Notes: generated by a model from the letters alone, not told the origin. Shown: positions 1-9,228, counted from the first letter of the stretch. The stretch: 41,464 nt of DNA from Chitinophagaceae bacterium (GCA_016787135.1 JAEUVK010000044.1:1-41464); one strand, 5' to 3'. Program-made: numbers and translations.

Positions 1-1182
1 ATTGTTATAGGCGATCACATCATACGTATCGATACCGCTGATCGTTTTTATCAACTGCAGGTTCATGACATCAGCGGCATTAAATACCTTCAATCCTGCA
101 GAACCATCGCAGATGAAAAGATAGTTACCGGACTTTGACAAGCCCTTCGGGTTGGTCATGGTATATACTTTCAGTAATTGCGGGTCCGTGATATTATTCA
201 GTTTTAATACATCCAGCTCATTCGTGAATCCCTGGCATGCATTGCCAGAGCTTAGCGTGACATACGCATACGTATCATCAGCGATCACAGGGTCGCAAGT
301 GCGCACATGCTGGAACTGGCCGGCCTGCGAAGGCGCATCCGGATTGATCACATTGTAGATGAACATTCCGGACATAGAGCCGATGAATAATTTATTCTTG
401 AAAGGATAAATGGTTTCAATGTTCCAGCCGATGTTGATGCGGTTGGTATGGGCAGGGTCAGCCACATTCGTGATATTATACACATCCAGGTCGCTGTAGC
501 TTACGGTATAAAGGCGGTTATTCATGATAGTGAAGCGTGCCATAGAACCACCCACCCCTACCGGCGACGTAGAAGAGGAAGCGCCGGCGGAACCTGATAC
601 ATTGGAAAAGAAAACACCACCTCCTGCGTCCGCCCGCAGCATCGCCCAGAAATCCTGGTTGCAGCTTTCGGTCACTGTTGTATCTACTTTTCTCCAATCA
701 ACGATCACCTTACTGTCATCTGCATAGAAACCACCACCCCAGTAGCGATGAGGAAACTGGTTCTCAATGATCTTTTTTACCACTACGCTGGAAGGGTTAG
801 AAATATCTATCGCTACAAGATCGGTGTAAAGATCGGCATACAATACATTTCCTTTTACCGCTATATCCATGTTGCCGGGTATATCAACGAAAGCAATATT
901 CCGTGGAGAAGAAGGGTTGGAATTATCGATCACATGGATACCCTTGTCAATTTCATTCAGGAAAATGTAGTTCCCGTAGATGTTCAGCTTACCGGTATTC
1001 ACGATATTTTTCGGCGCATTGCTTTTGATATTGGCCCTCACCTCGTTCTTTGTTCTATAGACAGGCTCATAATACGTGTATGTATGCGCCCGGGTACATT
1101 TATCTTTAATACAGGCAGAGAAGGCAACGGGTAGCAATGCAACGATGATAGCGGCTACCCGGATGGTTTGGTTCTTTTTCAT
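1..1182 (-). CDS. LVIVD-repeat lipoprotein, 3' end cut by window
   Basis: The reading frame is open from an ATG at 1182 to the left edge, giving 394 residues without a stop. Residues 1-23 form a signal sequence ending in AFSAC, so Cys24 is the probable lipidated residue and the protein should sit in the envelope. From about residue 65 onward there are roughly six repeats of the form G(I/L)xVxDxxNPxxP, for example GIHVIDNSNPSSP and GMFIYNVINPDAP. This is the LVIVD repeat, which is expected to fold as a beta-propeller. Such proteins are common in Bacteroidota; their ligand or partner is unknown to me. The leader before the ATG is almost identical to sequences at 4711 and 39422. The C-terminus lies outside the window. 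Confidence 0.85.
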   Translation of the reverse strand, partial: MKKNQTIRVAAIIVALLPVAFSACIKDKCTRAHTYTYYEPVYRTKNEVRANIKSNAPKNIVNTGKLNIYGNYIFLNEIDKGIHVIDNSNPSSPRNIAFVDIPGNMDIAVKGNVLYADLYTDLVAIDISNPSSVVVKKIIENQFPHRYWGGGFYADDSKVIVDWRKVDTTVTESCNQDFWAMLRADAGGGVFFSNVSGSAGASSSTSPVGVGGSMARFTIMNNRLYTVSYSDLDVYNITNVADPAHTNRINIGWNIETIYPFKNKLFIGSMSGMFIYNVINPDAPSQAGQFQHVRTCDPVIADDTYAYVTLSSGNACQGFTNELDVLKLNNITDPQLLKVYTMTNPKGLSKSGNYLFICDGSAGLKVFNAADVMNLQLIKTISGIDTYDVIAYNN

Positions 1183-1237
1183 ATACAGCAGTGTTTGGTA
1201 AAGCTGACAACGTCCCGGAAAAGAACGTTGCACTTAA

Positions 1238-2731
1238 TTAGTTCTTCTTTTTACTGAAAAGCCACCTGGCGCTGATACCGCCAAACATCAGGTATTGCTT
1301 GTTGTCATTCTTGACGAGCCGGCTCATATCGAATGATAACCCGGGGCCGATTACCCATTCAGTATTGTTCTTTGCTTTCAGCCGGAATGAAAGCCCCGTA
1401 CTGAAATCCCAATGCAGCTTATTGAAAGCCTTTTTATCCTCGTAATAAATACCTCCCAGCGATCCGCTATACACTAATGCATTTGTAGTAAACAGGTAAC
1501 TGATACCCACACCCGCATTCAGCTCCACCGGCAGTTTCTTTACTTTAATAAATTGCCAGTGGTAAGTCAACGGCAATCGTACAAAATGGTAACGGTTGGT
1601 ATAGTTATTATTCTGCGCCCCCTGGTATAATTTCTCGATCTGCACATCTGACGAAAAACTGTTGGCATTCGATTGCAATACAAGTGTGGTATCCGTCACT
1701 GATCCGACACGGATACGGTTGCTGCTATAAGCGTATTGCAACCCGGCAGAGAGACGATTCCGTTTTGATAACGTTTTTTCGGCCACTATCCCCAGTCTGA
1801 ATGCCGGCCCCTGCCTGACAGGCGAGGGCTCGTTGATCACGACCGGTCCGGTTGGAGTACCTGTAACATTGCCAGGCGTTGCATAATTCCTGTCAAACGC
1901 TTCCGCCCTGGCAAAGGTCAACGTGCTTTTATTATTATAAGCAAACCCTGCAGAAAGATCAATGCCCCATTTCAGTTTTGAAGGTGTTCTTTTCTGTGAC
2001 AATATTGTTTCTTTCTTATCGGCTTCCGCTATCACATCACGTACAGCCATGCTGTCTTTTTTTACAACAGTCGTATCTGTCTTTACGGCTTTTAATGCTG
2101 TCTCCTTTTTATCTGTCGGGGGGATATCAGCCATGATATCCGCTACCACTTCCTTCTTTCCATCTTCTGTTTCTATTGCTGATGAAGCAATCGCATCTTT
2201 TGTGATCTCTTGTTTTGATGGGGCATCAACAGTTACGGCAAATGAATTACCCTTTGTTCGTTTTACTTTTTTTGCTGCGACAATATTGTTTTGCGATGTT
2301 TGGGATACAGGTATAGTAGATAGTTTTTTGCCTGAAATAATATCATCGGCGGATCCTTTTGCAGTTGTCCTTTTTATTGTAGCTGTTTGGGACTGAGAAG
2401 AAATTATTTCCTTAGTTGCAGAGGTCGTTTCCAGAACAGTTGTTTTGTTATCGTTGCCTGAAACAGTGTTCTTTTTTTCATCGGGCAGCAATTTCTCTTT
2501 TACTGCAACCCGCGGGGGTATTGCTTCAGTTTTCTTATCCAGGTATACGAATTGGTACAGGGAAAAAACGATCAGTCCGGCTGCCAGCGGAAGCAGGAAG
2601 AAGAAAATGATCCTTCTTCTTTTCTTTTCGCGGATCTCTTTTTCAACATTTTCCCAAACGGATGCAGAAGGCTCCAGCCGGAATTCCTCCATCTGCTTTT
2701 GCACCTGTTTTTCAAATTCATTTGCCGGCAT
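1238..2731 (-). CDS. Outer-membrane beta-barrel protein with cytoplasmic head and inner-membrane anchor; possible anti-sigma
   Basis: The 497-residue protein has four visible parts. Residues 1-40 are charged and helical, ending in KKRRR. Residues 41-60 are one transmembrane helix. About residues 65-250 are a Lys/Thr/Ser-rich low-complexity linker. About residues 255-497 contain alternating strands typical of PorT-like Bacteroidota beta-barrels. The start codon overlaps the end of the ECF sigma gene by 14 nt, so the two are translationally coupled. That arrangement, and the cytoplasmic head, suggest by inference that the N-terminus binds the sigma factor while the rest reads the envelope. No classical zinc anti-sigma motif (HxxxCxxC) is present. 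It could instead be simply a sigma target gene. A weak hairpin (1208-1230) follows the stop. Confidence 0.75.
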   Translation of the reverse strand: MPANEFEKQVQKQMEEFRLEPSASVWENVEKEIREKKRRRIIFFFLLPLAAGLIVFSLYQFVYLDKKTEAIPPRVAVKEKLLPDEKKNTVSGNDNKTTVLETTSATKEIISSQSQTATIKRTTAKGSADDIISGKKLSTIPVSQTSQNNIVAAKKVKRTKGNSFAVTVDAPSKQEITKDAIASSAIETEDGKKEVVADIMADIPPTDKKETALKAVKTDTTVVKKDSMAVRDVIAEADKKETILSQKRTPSKLKWGIDLSAGFAYNNKSTLTFARAEAFDRNYATPGNVTGTPTGPVVINEPSPVRQGPAFRLGIVAEKTLSKRNRLSAGLQYAYSSNRIRVGSVTDTTLVLQSNANSFSSDVQIEKLYQGAQNNNYTNRYHFVRLPLTYHWQFIKVKKLPVELNAGVGISYLFTTNALVYSGSLGGIYYEDKKAFNKLHWDFSTGLSFRLKAKNNTEWVIGPGLSFDMSRLVKNDNKQYLMFGGISARWLFSKKKN

Positions 2732-3278
2732 ATTTCTCCTTTTTTTTATGGGAAGAAAAATTTTCGATCCATGTGATCAGCAGGTTCCTTGCTCTGGCAT
2801 ACTGTGACCTTGACGTACCATCACTGATACCCAGTAATTCACCGATCTCCACATGAGAATATCCTTCCACTGCATGAAGGTTAAAGATCACCTGGTAACC
2901 ATGCGGCAACTGTCTTATAAGGTCTGCCAGCTCTTTGGCCTGTATCTTCACGGCCGGGTCATCATCGGCAACCGGGTGCAGGTATTCCTGGGTGAAATAC
3001 ATCTCTTGCTGGTATTTCCTGTTACGCTTCAAAAAATTCAGGGCCGTATTTACCATAATGCGGCGCACCCATGCCCCCAGTTCCCCTTCATTCTTATATT
3101 GAGCCAGGTTACGAAACACTTTGACAAATCCCTCCTGCAGCACATCTTCTGCATCTTTGATGGACCGGGTATAACGATAACAGACACCAAGCATTTCTTT
3201 TGCAAAAAGCTCGTACAGTTCCCGCTGCGCCTGTAGTTTACCCTTCAGGCAATCTTTTACTAATTTCTGCTGATCCAT
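2718..3278 (-). CDS. ECF-type RNA polymerase sigma factor (sigma-70 family)
   Basis: The 186-residue protein has the two domains of an extracytoplasmic-function sigma factor. Region 2 is at about residues 15-90, with the DAEDVLQEGFVKVF core that binds core polymerase and the -10 element. Region 4 is at about 118-170, a helix-turn-helix (YSHVEIGELLGISDGTSRSQ) that reads the -35 element. Length and order are normal for the family; it lacks the long C-terminal extensions of some subfamilies. It is first in a two-gene operon with the membrane-anchored beta-barrel protein, which is the likely partner. No FecR-type anti-sigma is adjacent, so it is not a classic SusCD-linked sigma despite the SusCD operon 3 kb away. 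Confidence 0.93.
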   Translation of the reverse strand: MDQQKLVKDCLKGKLQAQRELYELFAKEMLGVCYRYTRSIKDAEDVLQEGFVKVFRNLAQYKNEGELGAWVRRIMVNTALNFLKRNRKYQQEMYFTQEYLHPVADDDPAVKIQAKELADLIRQLPHGYQVIFNLHAVEGYSHVEIGELLGISDGTSRSQYARARNLLITWIENFSSHKKKEKYAGK

Positions 3279-3350
3279 TTATCCCGTTCAGAAGGCTGAC
3301 AATGAAAAATTAACTTTCGTTGCACCAAACTCAACTGCTGCAAATAAAAA

Positions 3351-3376
3351 TGTCCTGCCGGAAAAGGGGCAGGACA
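3351..3376 (-). terminator. Rho-independent terminator of the DUF2911 gene
   Basis: A perfect 9-bp stem TGTCCTGCC/GGCAGGACA (3351-3359 with 3368-3376) with an 8-nt loop is followed, reading the minus strand, by TTTTTATTT. It lies 21 nt after the stop of the DUF2911 gene. Confidence 0.85.
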
Positions 3377-3397
3377 ATCGTTATATAATCAATTATT

Positions 3398-3913
3398 TTA
3401 CTCTACTTTGAAATCCACTTTCAGGTCGCCCCATAGCAAAGTTACCACCCCGTCTTTGCTGATAGCGAAAGACATTTTCTCTGCAAATTCTTTTGATTTG
3501 CCTCCTTTTACGTTCACCCGTAATGCATCATCGGCCTCATTATATCTTGTACCCCATTGATTCCATGTTTTATTGAAGATGATAGTCCAGTCATCTCCGT
3601 TCTTGATGCTGAACAAGCCGTATTTGCCTGCCGGCAAGGCTTTGCCTTCTACTTTTACATCTTTACTTATTTCAAATACAGTAGCCTCGTTAGCACCGGT
3701 ACGCCAAACCTTACCCTCTTTAGGTTCGAGATCTGTACCTATTGTTCTCCCCTTTACGGAAGGCTGGCTGTAATCAATAGAAACAACAGTGCCGCTTGCT
3801 ATTGTTTCCTTTGCCATCGCCGGTGGGCTTGGCCTTTTGGATTTATCTCCTCCCTGCCCGCAGGCTACAACTACCATAGAAGCTGCCATCAATGTCAGAA
3901 ATAGTGATTTCAT
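3398..3913 (-). CDS. DUF2911 lipoprotein
   Basis: The 171-residue protein starts with a short lipoprotein signal ending in VVVAC, so Cys18 is the probable lipidated residue. The rest matches the DUF2911 pattern well known in Bacteroidota: the block SIDYSQPSVKGRTIG, then KVWRTGANEATVFE, then LPAGKYGLFSI and WTIIFNKTWNQWG. No catalytic residues are recognised for this family and its biochemical role is unknown. It is a single-gene unit: a terminator follows it, and the gene upstream (methyltransferase) is separated by 76 nt. It should be anchored to the inner or outer membrane facing the periplasm. Confidence 0.9.
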   Translation of the reverse strand: MKSLFLTLMAASMVVVACGQGGDKSKRPSPPAMAKETIASGTVVSIDYSQPSVKGRTIGTDLEPKEGKVWRTGANEATVFEISKDVKVEGKALPAGKYGLFSIKNGDDWTIIFNKTWNQWGTRYNEADDALRVNVKGGKSKEFAEKMSFAISKDGVVTLLWGDLKVDFKVE

Positions 3914-3989
3914 AAAATGATTTTTTAATTTTTGGGAAGATGAATGTACTGATTACCCCGTAAACGACGGTTGTGAATGTGATGTACGG

Positions 3990-4661
3990 TCATACACGGC
4001 ACCGCAAAATGACAGACAAGGGCTGGCGGGTCTGCGGATGAATGGGTTCAGAAAATGAGATCCTGCTGAAGCCTGAGTGGTTCAGCAGTTCCAGCCAGTC
4101 TTCCAGCGTTCGGAAATACCATTGATAAGGCTGCGTGAACTGGTCGCCGAGTCCATCCCAGCTCCCGGTCTTCCAGCCGCTGGCATAATCATCCATTTGT
4201 TTGCGGTAGTGAGGATGAAGTGTCTGGATAAATAATTTACCTCCCGGAGAAAGATAATGAGGCAGTGAAGCCAGCAGGTTCTCCGTAGATTCTTTTCCTA
4301 TCAGGGCAAAGTTGATCACAATAACGTCAAACGGACCGCTGATCGATGTTGTATGCGCTGCAATATCTTCATAAGAGGCCACCACAAAATGTCCATTCAC
4401 TTTTTCTTTTGCATTTTCGATAAGTTCAGGAATGATATCGGCGCCGCTGACGGTCATGCCACGATCAGCTAATTCTTTTGCCAGCCATCCTTCACCACAA
4501 CCAATATCCAATACCGATGCCGGTTCATCAGCACATACCGCTTCAATGATGGCTTTGTTGGTAGCCAGTTTTCGTGATTGAATACCGCCTGCTTCAATGA
4601 TCTGTATCCAGTTGCCTGCATTGACCTGCCATGATCGTATAATGTCCTGTTCTTTGTTCAT
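3990..4661 (-). CDS. Class I SAM-dependent methyltransferase
   Basis: The 223-residue protein carries a Rossmann-type S-adenosylmethionine site. Motif I is VLDIGCGEGW at residues 50-59; the acidic residue that usually binds the ribose is Asp75 in VSGADIIPEL; the post-I/II strand is FDVIVINFALIG near residue 115. The later LSPGGKLFIQTLHPH segment is the usual motif III. The fold is close to UbiG/methyltransferase-11/25 proteins, but nothing in the sequence fixes the substrate, so no gene symbol is given. It has no membrane or signal segment. The SusD-operon terminator lies just upstream of its start, so it is probably transcribed separately. Confidence 0.88.
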   Translation of the reverse strand: MNKEQDIIRSWQVNAGNWIQIIEAGGIQSRKLATNKAIIEAVCADEPASVLDIGCGEGWLAKELADRGMTVSGADIIPELIENAKEKVNGHFVVASYEDIAAHTTSISGPFDVIVINFALIGKESTENLLASLPHYLSPGGKLFIQTLHPHYRKQMDDYASGWKTGSWDGLGDQFTQPYQWYFRTLEDWLELLNHSGFSRISFSEPIHPQTRQPLSVILRCRV

Positions 4662-4677
4662 GTTGGTTTTTTAAGTA

Positions 4678-4707
4678 AAAGGGGCCACACTGCAAGGTAG
4701 CCCCTTT
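4678..4707 (-). terminator. Terminator of the SusC-SusD operon
   Basis: An 8-bp stem AAAGGGGC/GCCCCTTT (4678-4685 with 4700-4707) encloses a 14-nt loop. On the minus strand the stem runs into TTTTACTTAAAAAAC. It lies 28 nt beyond the SusD stop and 16 nt before the methyltransferase start. Confidence 0.75.
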
Positions 4708-4735
4708 GGTCAAACACTGCTATATATGAAAAAAA

Positions 4736-6064
4736 TTAAATGGTCGGGTCAGCTGGTGTGTTTGGATTGGTGAGCCTCTCCTGGTCAGGATAAGGATAAA
4801 AATTCCTGTTCCTTTCAAAACTGACGGGTACCGGGTTTACATTAGTAGGTGGCGCAGGCCTTGCAAATCTTCTGCTGTCTTCCAGTCTCAAGCCGCTTAA
4901 AAACAATTCAGCACAACGCTGACGATATATTTCCACTAACAGGTCAGTAGCTGTTACAGCGCCGGAATAAGCGGGCAGGTTAGCATGCACTCCGAAAACA
5001 TCGCCTGTATTTTGCTGGCGAACGGCATTGATCTCTGTAACAGCATTGGCCAATGTGCCATTTGACCGGACGATGGCTTCCGCTTTGATCAATCTCATTT
5101 CATCAGGAAGATATAAAGGAATGGGTGAATTATTTGCTTGCGCAAACCCTCTTATCGTTCTGAGGTTCTCTCCTCCTACAACTGCTACTGCTCCCTGCAG
5201 GTAAAATGCTAATCGTCCATCTGCCTGATCGAACATACCTGCCGGTAATCCAAAATTATCTCTCGGTGCATAATTATTGGAAACACGCAACTGGGTATAG
5301 ACGGGGTTCACAGACTGGGCACCGTCATATACAAATTGCGAAGCAGAATTAGCCGGTACCAGGTCCGCAGCTGTAATTGCGGCAGCATACCTGCCTGCCA
5401 TCATATTATACCTGGCCCTGTATGCATTGATCACATTCCGTAAATTGAAATTCGCACCGGTTACTCTTGTATTGAATTCCGTGGAAGGTGCAGTAGCTGT
5501 CAGTGAGGCATCAGCCTGTTCCAGTAAAGTAATGGCCTGTTCCAATGCTACCTGGCGTGTTACAAAGGTCGCCTGGCCATTCCTGTTCGTTTGTATGGGT
5601 AATTGCTCAAAGGCTGTAGCCAACCCTCCCAGTGCCATAGCTTTGAATAAATGTGCATGGGCTGTGATACCACTTCTCATCGCATCATCCGATGCCAGTA
5701 CAGTGGGCGCATTGGCGATGATCTGCTCTGCCATTCCCAGTACACGGAGCATGCGGCTCCAGACAGACAATACATTACCGTTAAAAGTAGGTAACGACGT
5801 TCCGCCTGATTCAATTTCAATGATATTGGTAAAAGTAGTGATCCCTTTTGTCTCACGGCTGGTGGTGCCGGGTGTTACTGTCAATGCTTCAAGTGCTGAG
5901 GTCGCATAGAACTGCTTCATGCCGATGCTCAGCGTTATCAGCCCTTCACGGGTGGTAACGATCTCCTCTTCGGTAGGGGCATTCGGATTGAGGTATTCCG
6001 TTTTGCATTGCCAGTTGAATAAACCGGTTGCTGCCACCATGCCATATAGAATTATTTTTTTCAT
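4736..6064 (-). CDS. SusD/RagB-family nutrient-binding outer-membrane lipoprotein
   Basis: The start was set at the ATG at 6064, because an upstream frame extension would run into SusC and would lose the signal peptide. The 442-residue product begins with a lipoprotein-type signal and Cys20 in FNWQC; the lipobox is weak, which is common in SusD proteins. Helical TPR-like segments follow, for example AHAHLFKAMALGGLA and LPDEMRLIKAEAIVRSNG, and the C-terminal hallmark EIYRQRCAELFLSGLRLEDSRRF is clear. SusD proteins sit on top of the SusC channel at the cell surface and capture the ligand. It is shorter than many SusD proteins (about 500-550). It begins 19 nt after the SusC stop and is the second gene of that operon. 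The substrate is unknown. Confidence 0.92.
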   Translation of the reverse strand: MKKIILYGMVAATGLFNWQCKTEYLNPNAPTEEEIVTTREGLITLSIGMKQFYATSALEALTVTPGTTSRETKGITTFTNIIEIESGGTSLPTFNGNVLSVWSRMLRVLGMAEQIIANAPTVLASDDAMRSGITAHAHLFKAMALGGLATAFEQLPIQTNRNGQATFVTRQVALEQAITLLEQADASLTATAPSTEFNTRVTGANFNLRNVINAYRARYNMMAGRYAAAITAADLVPANSASQFVYDGAQSVNPVYTQLRVSNNYAPRDNFGLPAGMFDQADGRLAFYLQGAVAVVGGENLRTIRGFAQANNSPIPLYLPDEMRLIKAEAIVRSNGTLANAVTEINAVRQQNTGDVFGVHANLPAYSGAVTATDLLVEIYRQRCAELFLSGLRLEDSRRFARPAPPTNVNPVPVSFERNRNFYPYPDQERLTNPNTPADPTI

Positions 6065-6083
6065 ATCCCTGGATTTGATTGAA

Positions 6084-9000
6084 TTAAAAATTAAGGTTAA
6101 TGCCAAACATAAAGGTCCTCGGTAGTGGTACTTCCACAAAGTCAAATCCGCGTACCGCATTATCCTGGCCGGCTGCATTAGTTTCGGGATCCCATCCACT
6201 ATAGTTATCTATTGATAAAAGATTTCTGCCACTCAATGTCAGTCGAAGTGAATTCTTTTTTAAGAACTTCGGGTTGAGTTGATAAGAAACAGAGACTTCT
6301 CTCAGTTTTACAAATGAGCCGTCTTCTATCCAGTTCTCAAAAATGGAGAACAATGCAGTGCTGGTTCCTTTAGGTACTACGCCATTCAATTCGTCTTCAT
6401 ACCCTTTCAGCCCGCCATACAGGTCTCTGTCGCCCACTCTTTTTGTAAAGTTGAATACATCGAAGTCCTGCATTGCATCCCATTGCATCCGTAAACTGAA
6501 TTTTTTATAATCCAATTCATTGATAAAGGATATTACATGCTTGGGCAAAGGATTGCCGATGATCTTGCTTAATATATTGCCTGACGGCTGTCCGCCGGCA
6601 GTACGTTGTATTGTATATTGCCCGTTTGCTAATTGAATGCCCCTTTCACGTTGTGGCAAACCATTCGCATCTAATAATAATGACCCGTCAGGATTGCGGG
6701 CAAAGAAAGTACTGTAATAAGCACCAAGCGGGCCACCGTTAACGGCTGCTACCTGGCTGAAGCCTCCGGCAAAAGGAAGTACGCCGTTACCTTCTACTCC
6801 ATTCACTACATTTTTATTGGTCAGATAAGACAAGCTTGATACCCAGCGCAAATTCCGCTTATCGATCGGAACGCCCCTTATTAAGAATTCGAAACCATCA
6901 TTCTTCATGGTGCCGATATTCACCAACCTGTTGTTGAAGCCTGTAGAAGGTGCCAATGTTCTGTTCAATATAAGGTCCTTTACGTCCTTTGTAAAGTAAC
7001 TGAACTCGATACTGATACGGTCGCGGAGCAAACTCATATCAAAACCGGCTTCTATTTCATTCTGACGTTCCGGTTTAACAGTAAAATTGCCGAGCAATGC
7101 CGGAGCGGTATAACCAGCCTGCCCGCTGTAAATGACAGGGGCATAATTGGTCTGCCTGTCAAAGGCACCAATAGCAGTCAGGTTGCCGCTTTCACCATAA
7201 GCCGCCCTGAGTTTTAAACTGCTGATAATATTCCTCAGTTTATCACCCCAGAACTTTTCATTTGAGATCAGGTAAGAACCACTTATCTTTTTGTATATCT
7301 GCGTTCTTTCATCTTCGCCATATACTGAAGATGCATCTGCACGGATCGCACCGGTTACAAAATAGCGGTTATACAACCCAAATGTCTGCTGCAAAAAAGC
7401 GCCGAGTATGGTCAGCTCACTCCTGAATTCACCGGCGCTGATGGTACCATTGTTAATAGTGGAACCAAAGGCCCCTAACTGCTGCGCAGTAGCTCCGAAT
7501 GTATTGGTCCGGATATATTGCAATGTTCCGCCAATAGAAGTGGTGGATTGAATATTGCTGGTGATATTCTTCTGGTAGCTGATATTAACATCATTGTTCA
7601 GCTGCAATATCGTAGCATCCGCCCTGCGGGCAAAGCCTCCGTCATAAGATGGAGTGGTGTTCTTCGGAGGAATATAACCGGTTGCTGTCTGTGTGTAATT
7701 ATCCACGCCGGATGTATATTCAATATTCAATCCGGTCATGGGCTTCAGCACCAGTTGTGCACTGGCTACCAAACGACCGGTGGATTGCTGAAAATCGAAA
7801 CGGTCGATCGCTTCCAGCGGGTTTGTCCTTCTCAGGTTATTACCTCCTACAGCAGGATAAATACCTGTCACAGGATCTTTTGCCGGGTTGACAAAATTAT
7901 TGGCGAATATAAAACCGGTCAATGCCCCGTAGGCTTCGTTTATTCCTCCGTTGGGAATTTCATGACCTGAGCTATAGCTATAAGCCGCATTTACATTCAA
8001 CGAAGCAAGGTTAGATATCTTTTGCTGCAGGTTGAGACGAATCCCGTTCCTGTTGAAATCAGTTGCTTTGACAATACCCTGGTTGAATAAATTATTCAGC
8101 GATACATAGTATCTGGTACCGGCAGAGCCACCCGAAACCGACACGCTGTTCTCGGTGCCAAAGGCATTCCGGAAGATCATGTCCTGGTAATCGTAGCGCT
8201 GTACCGGTGCGGTTGTTTTATCTGCATTGTTTGCCAGGTTAGTAAAACGGAAAGGAACCTGGTTATATTCCATCTTCTTTCTTAGTGAAGAAGATTTGAC
8301 CTGCGTGGAAAAACTGATTTGCGGTTTTCCTTCCCGGCCTTTTTTGGTAAATATCTGCACGACACCATTGTTGGCCCTTGAGCCATAAATAGCTGCTGCC
8401 GCCGCACCCTTTATTATTTCTATTCTTTCTATATCATTTGGGTTCAGGTCCACCAGCCTGTTTTGTGCATAACCGCCAAGGTCGATCAGCTGGCGTGAAT
8501 CATTATTAACGATAACACCATCTATTATATATAATGGGTCCGACGAACCGGAAATCGTACTTGGCCCTCTCAGCCTTACTGATATACCGCCGGCAGGGTT
8601 ACCACTGTTCTGATTTACCTGCGCACCTGCTACTTTTCCCTGCAATGCCATATCAACAGAAGTAGCGCCGCCTTTTGTAAGGTCCCTCCCTGATACAGAC
8701 GCAATTGAATTTCCCAATTGCCTTTTTTTGGTAGCAACGCCTGTACCTGTCACTACTACCTCATCAAGACCCAATACATCTTCACTGATCGTTGCATCCA
8801 ACGTTATGCTACCGCTGGCAGTCACGCTGAATGAAGCTGTACTCGTTTTGAAACCGATGCCTGAGAATTCCATTACATATGCACCTGCTTTTAACGTCGC
8901 CCGTAAAGTATAATTACCGGCGACATCAGTCATTGTTCCAAAATTTGTATTACGTATCTGTACGGAGATAGCAGGAAGGCCTTTCCCATCGGAGCCTGTT

Positions 9001-9116
9001 ACTTTACCACTGATCTGGACCTGTGCTGTTACCAGCACAGCAGTGATCTGAAAAGCCAAAGCAAAAAAGGCATGCTTCCATACTCCTTGCCTTAGCCGGG
9101 GTAGTTGATTTCTCAT
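6084..9116 (-). CDS. SusC/RagA-family TonB-dependent outer-membrane transporter
   Basis: The 1010-residue protein has the standard SusC order: signal peptide (1-31, ending in TAQ), a carboxypeptidase-regulatory-like beta-sandwich (about 33-112), a TonB-dependent receptor plug (about 118-240) with the DEVVVTGTG box, and a 22-strand barrel to the C-terminal NLNF. The SusC hallmark DPLYIIDGVIVN is at about residue 195. It imports a ligand handed over by SusD, using TonB energy. There is no STN domain, so signalling through a FecR/sigma pair is unlikely. No glycosidase, protease or sulfatase lies beside it, so the cargo cannot be guessed. The 280-nt leader has three AACCTGCAA repeats that may be regulatory. 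Confidence 0.96.
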   Translation of the reverse strand: MRNQLPRLRQGVWKHAFFALAFQITAVLVTAQVQISGKVTGSDGKGLPAISVQIRNTNFGTMTDVAGNYTLRATLKAGAYVMEFSGIGFKTSTASFSVTASGSITLDATISEDVLGLDEVVVTGTGVATKKRQLGNSIASVSGRDLTKGGATSVDMALQGKVAGAQVNQNSGNPAGGISVRLRGPSTISGSSDPLYIIDGVIVNNDSRQLIDLGGYAQNRLVDLNPNDIERIEIIKGAAAAAIYGSRANNGVVQIFTKKGREGKPQISFSTQVKSSSLRKKMEYNQVPFRFTNLANNADKTTAPVQRYDYQDMIFRNAFGTENSVSVSGGSAGTRYYVSLNNLFNQGIVKATDFNRNGIRLNLQQKISNLASLNVNAAYSYSSGHEIPNGGINEAYGALTGFIFANNFVNPAKDPVTGIYPAVGGNNLRRTNPLEAIDRFDFQQSTGRLVASAQLVLKPMTGLNIEYTSGVDNYTQTATGYIPPKNTTPSYDGGFARRADATILQLNNDVNISYQKNITSNIQSTTSIGGTLQYIRTNTFGATAQQLGAFGSTINNGTISAGEFRSELTILGAFLQQTFGLYNRYFVTGAIRADASSVYGEDERTQIYKKISGSYLISNEKFWGDKLRNIISSLKLRAAYGESGNLTAIGAFDRQTNYAPVIYSGQAGYTAPALLGNFTVKPERQNEIEAGFDMSLLRDRISIEFSYFTKDVKDLILNRTLAPSTGFNNRLVNIGTMKNDGFEFLIRGVPIDKRNLRWVSSLSYLTNKNVVNGVEGNGVLPFAGGFSQVAAVNGGPLGAYYSTFFARNPDGSLLLDANGLPQRERGIQLANGQYTIQRTAGGQPSGNILSKIIGNPLPKHVISFINELDYKKFSLRMQWDAMQDFDVFNFTKRVGDRDLYGGLKGYEDELNGVVPKGTSTALFSIFENWIEDGSFVKLREVSVSYQLNPKFLKKNSLRLTLSGRNLLSIDNYSGWDPETNAAGQDNAVRGFDFVEVPLPRTFMFGINLNF

Positions 9117-9228
9117 ACTGCAGTTGTTTTGTTTTAGATATAGTATTTCTTTCCCTTAACCTTGAAAGTCTTCTCAAATTAGAATTTTGCTGCTTTATTC
9201 AGATAAAATTCCAGAAAATTCTTGCTTA

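Noticed and set aside
152..1134. Plus-strand open frames of 68-128 residues
   Set aside because: They are antisense to the LVIVD gene, have no recognisable motif and no promoter or start context.
1208..1230. Hairpin CAACGT/ACGTTG after the beta-barrel gene
   Set aside because: A 6-bp stem with no T-run is too weak to call a terminator.
1879..3236. Several plus-strand frames up to 144 residues
   Set aside because: They are shadows of the sigma factor and beta-barrel genes; their composition follows the opposite strand.
5427..5909. Plus-strand frame of 160 residues
   Set aside because: Antisense to SusD, which has clear family features; the frame has none.
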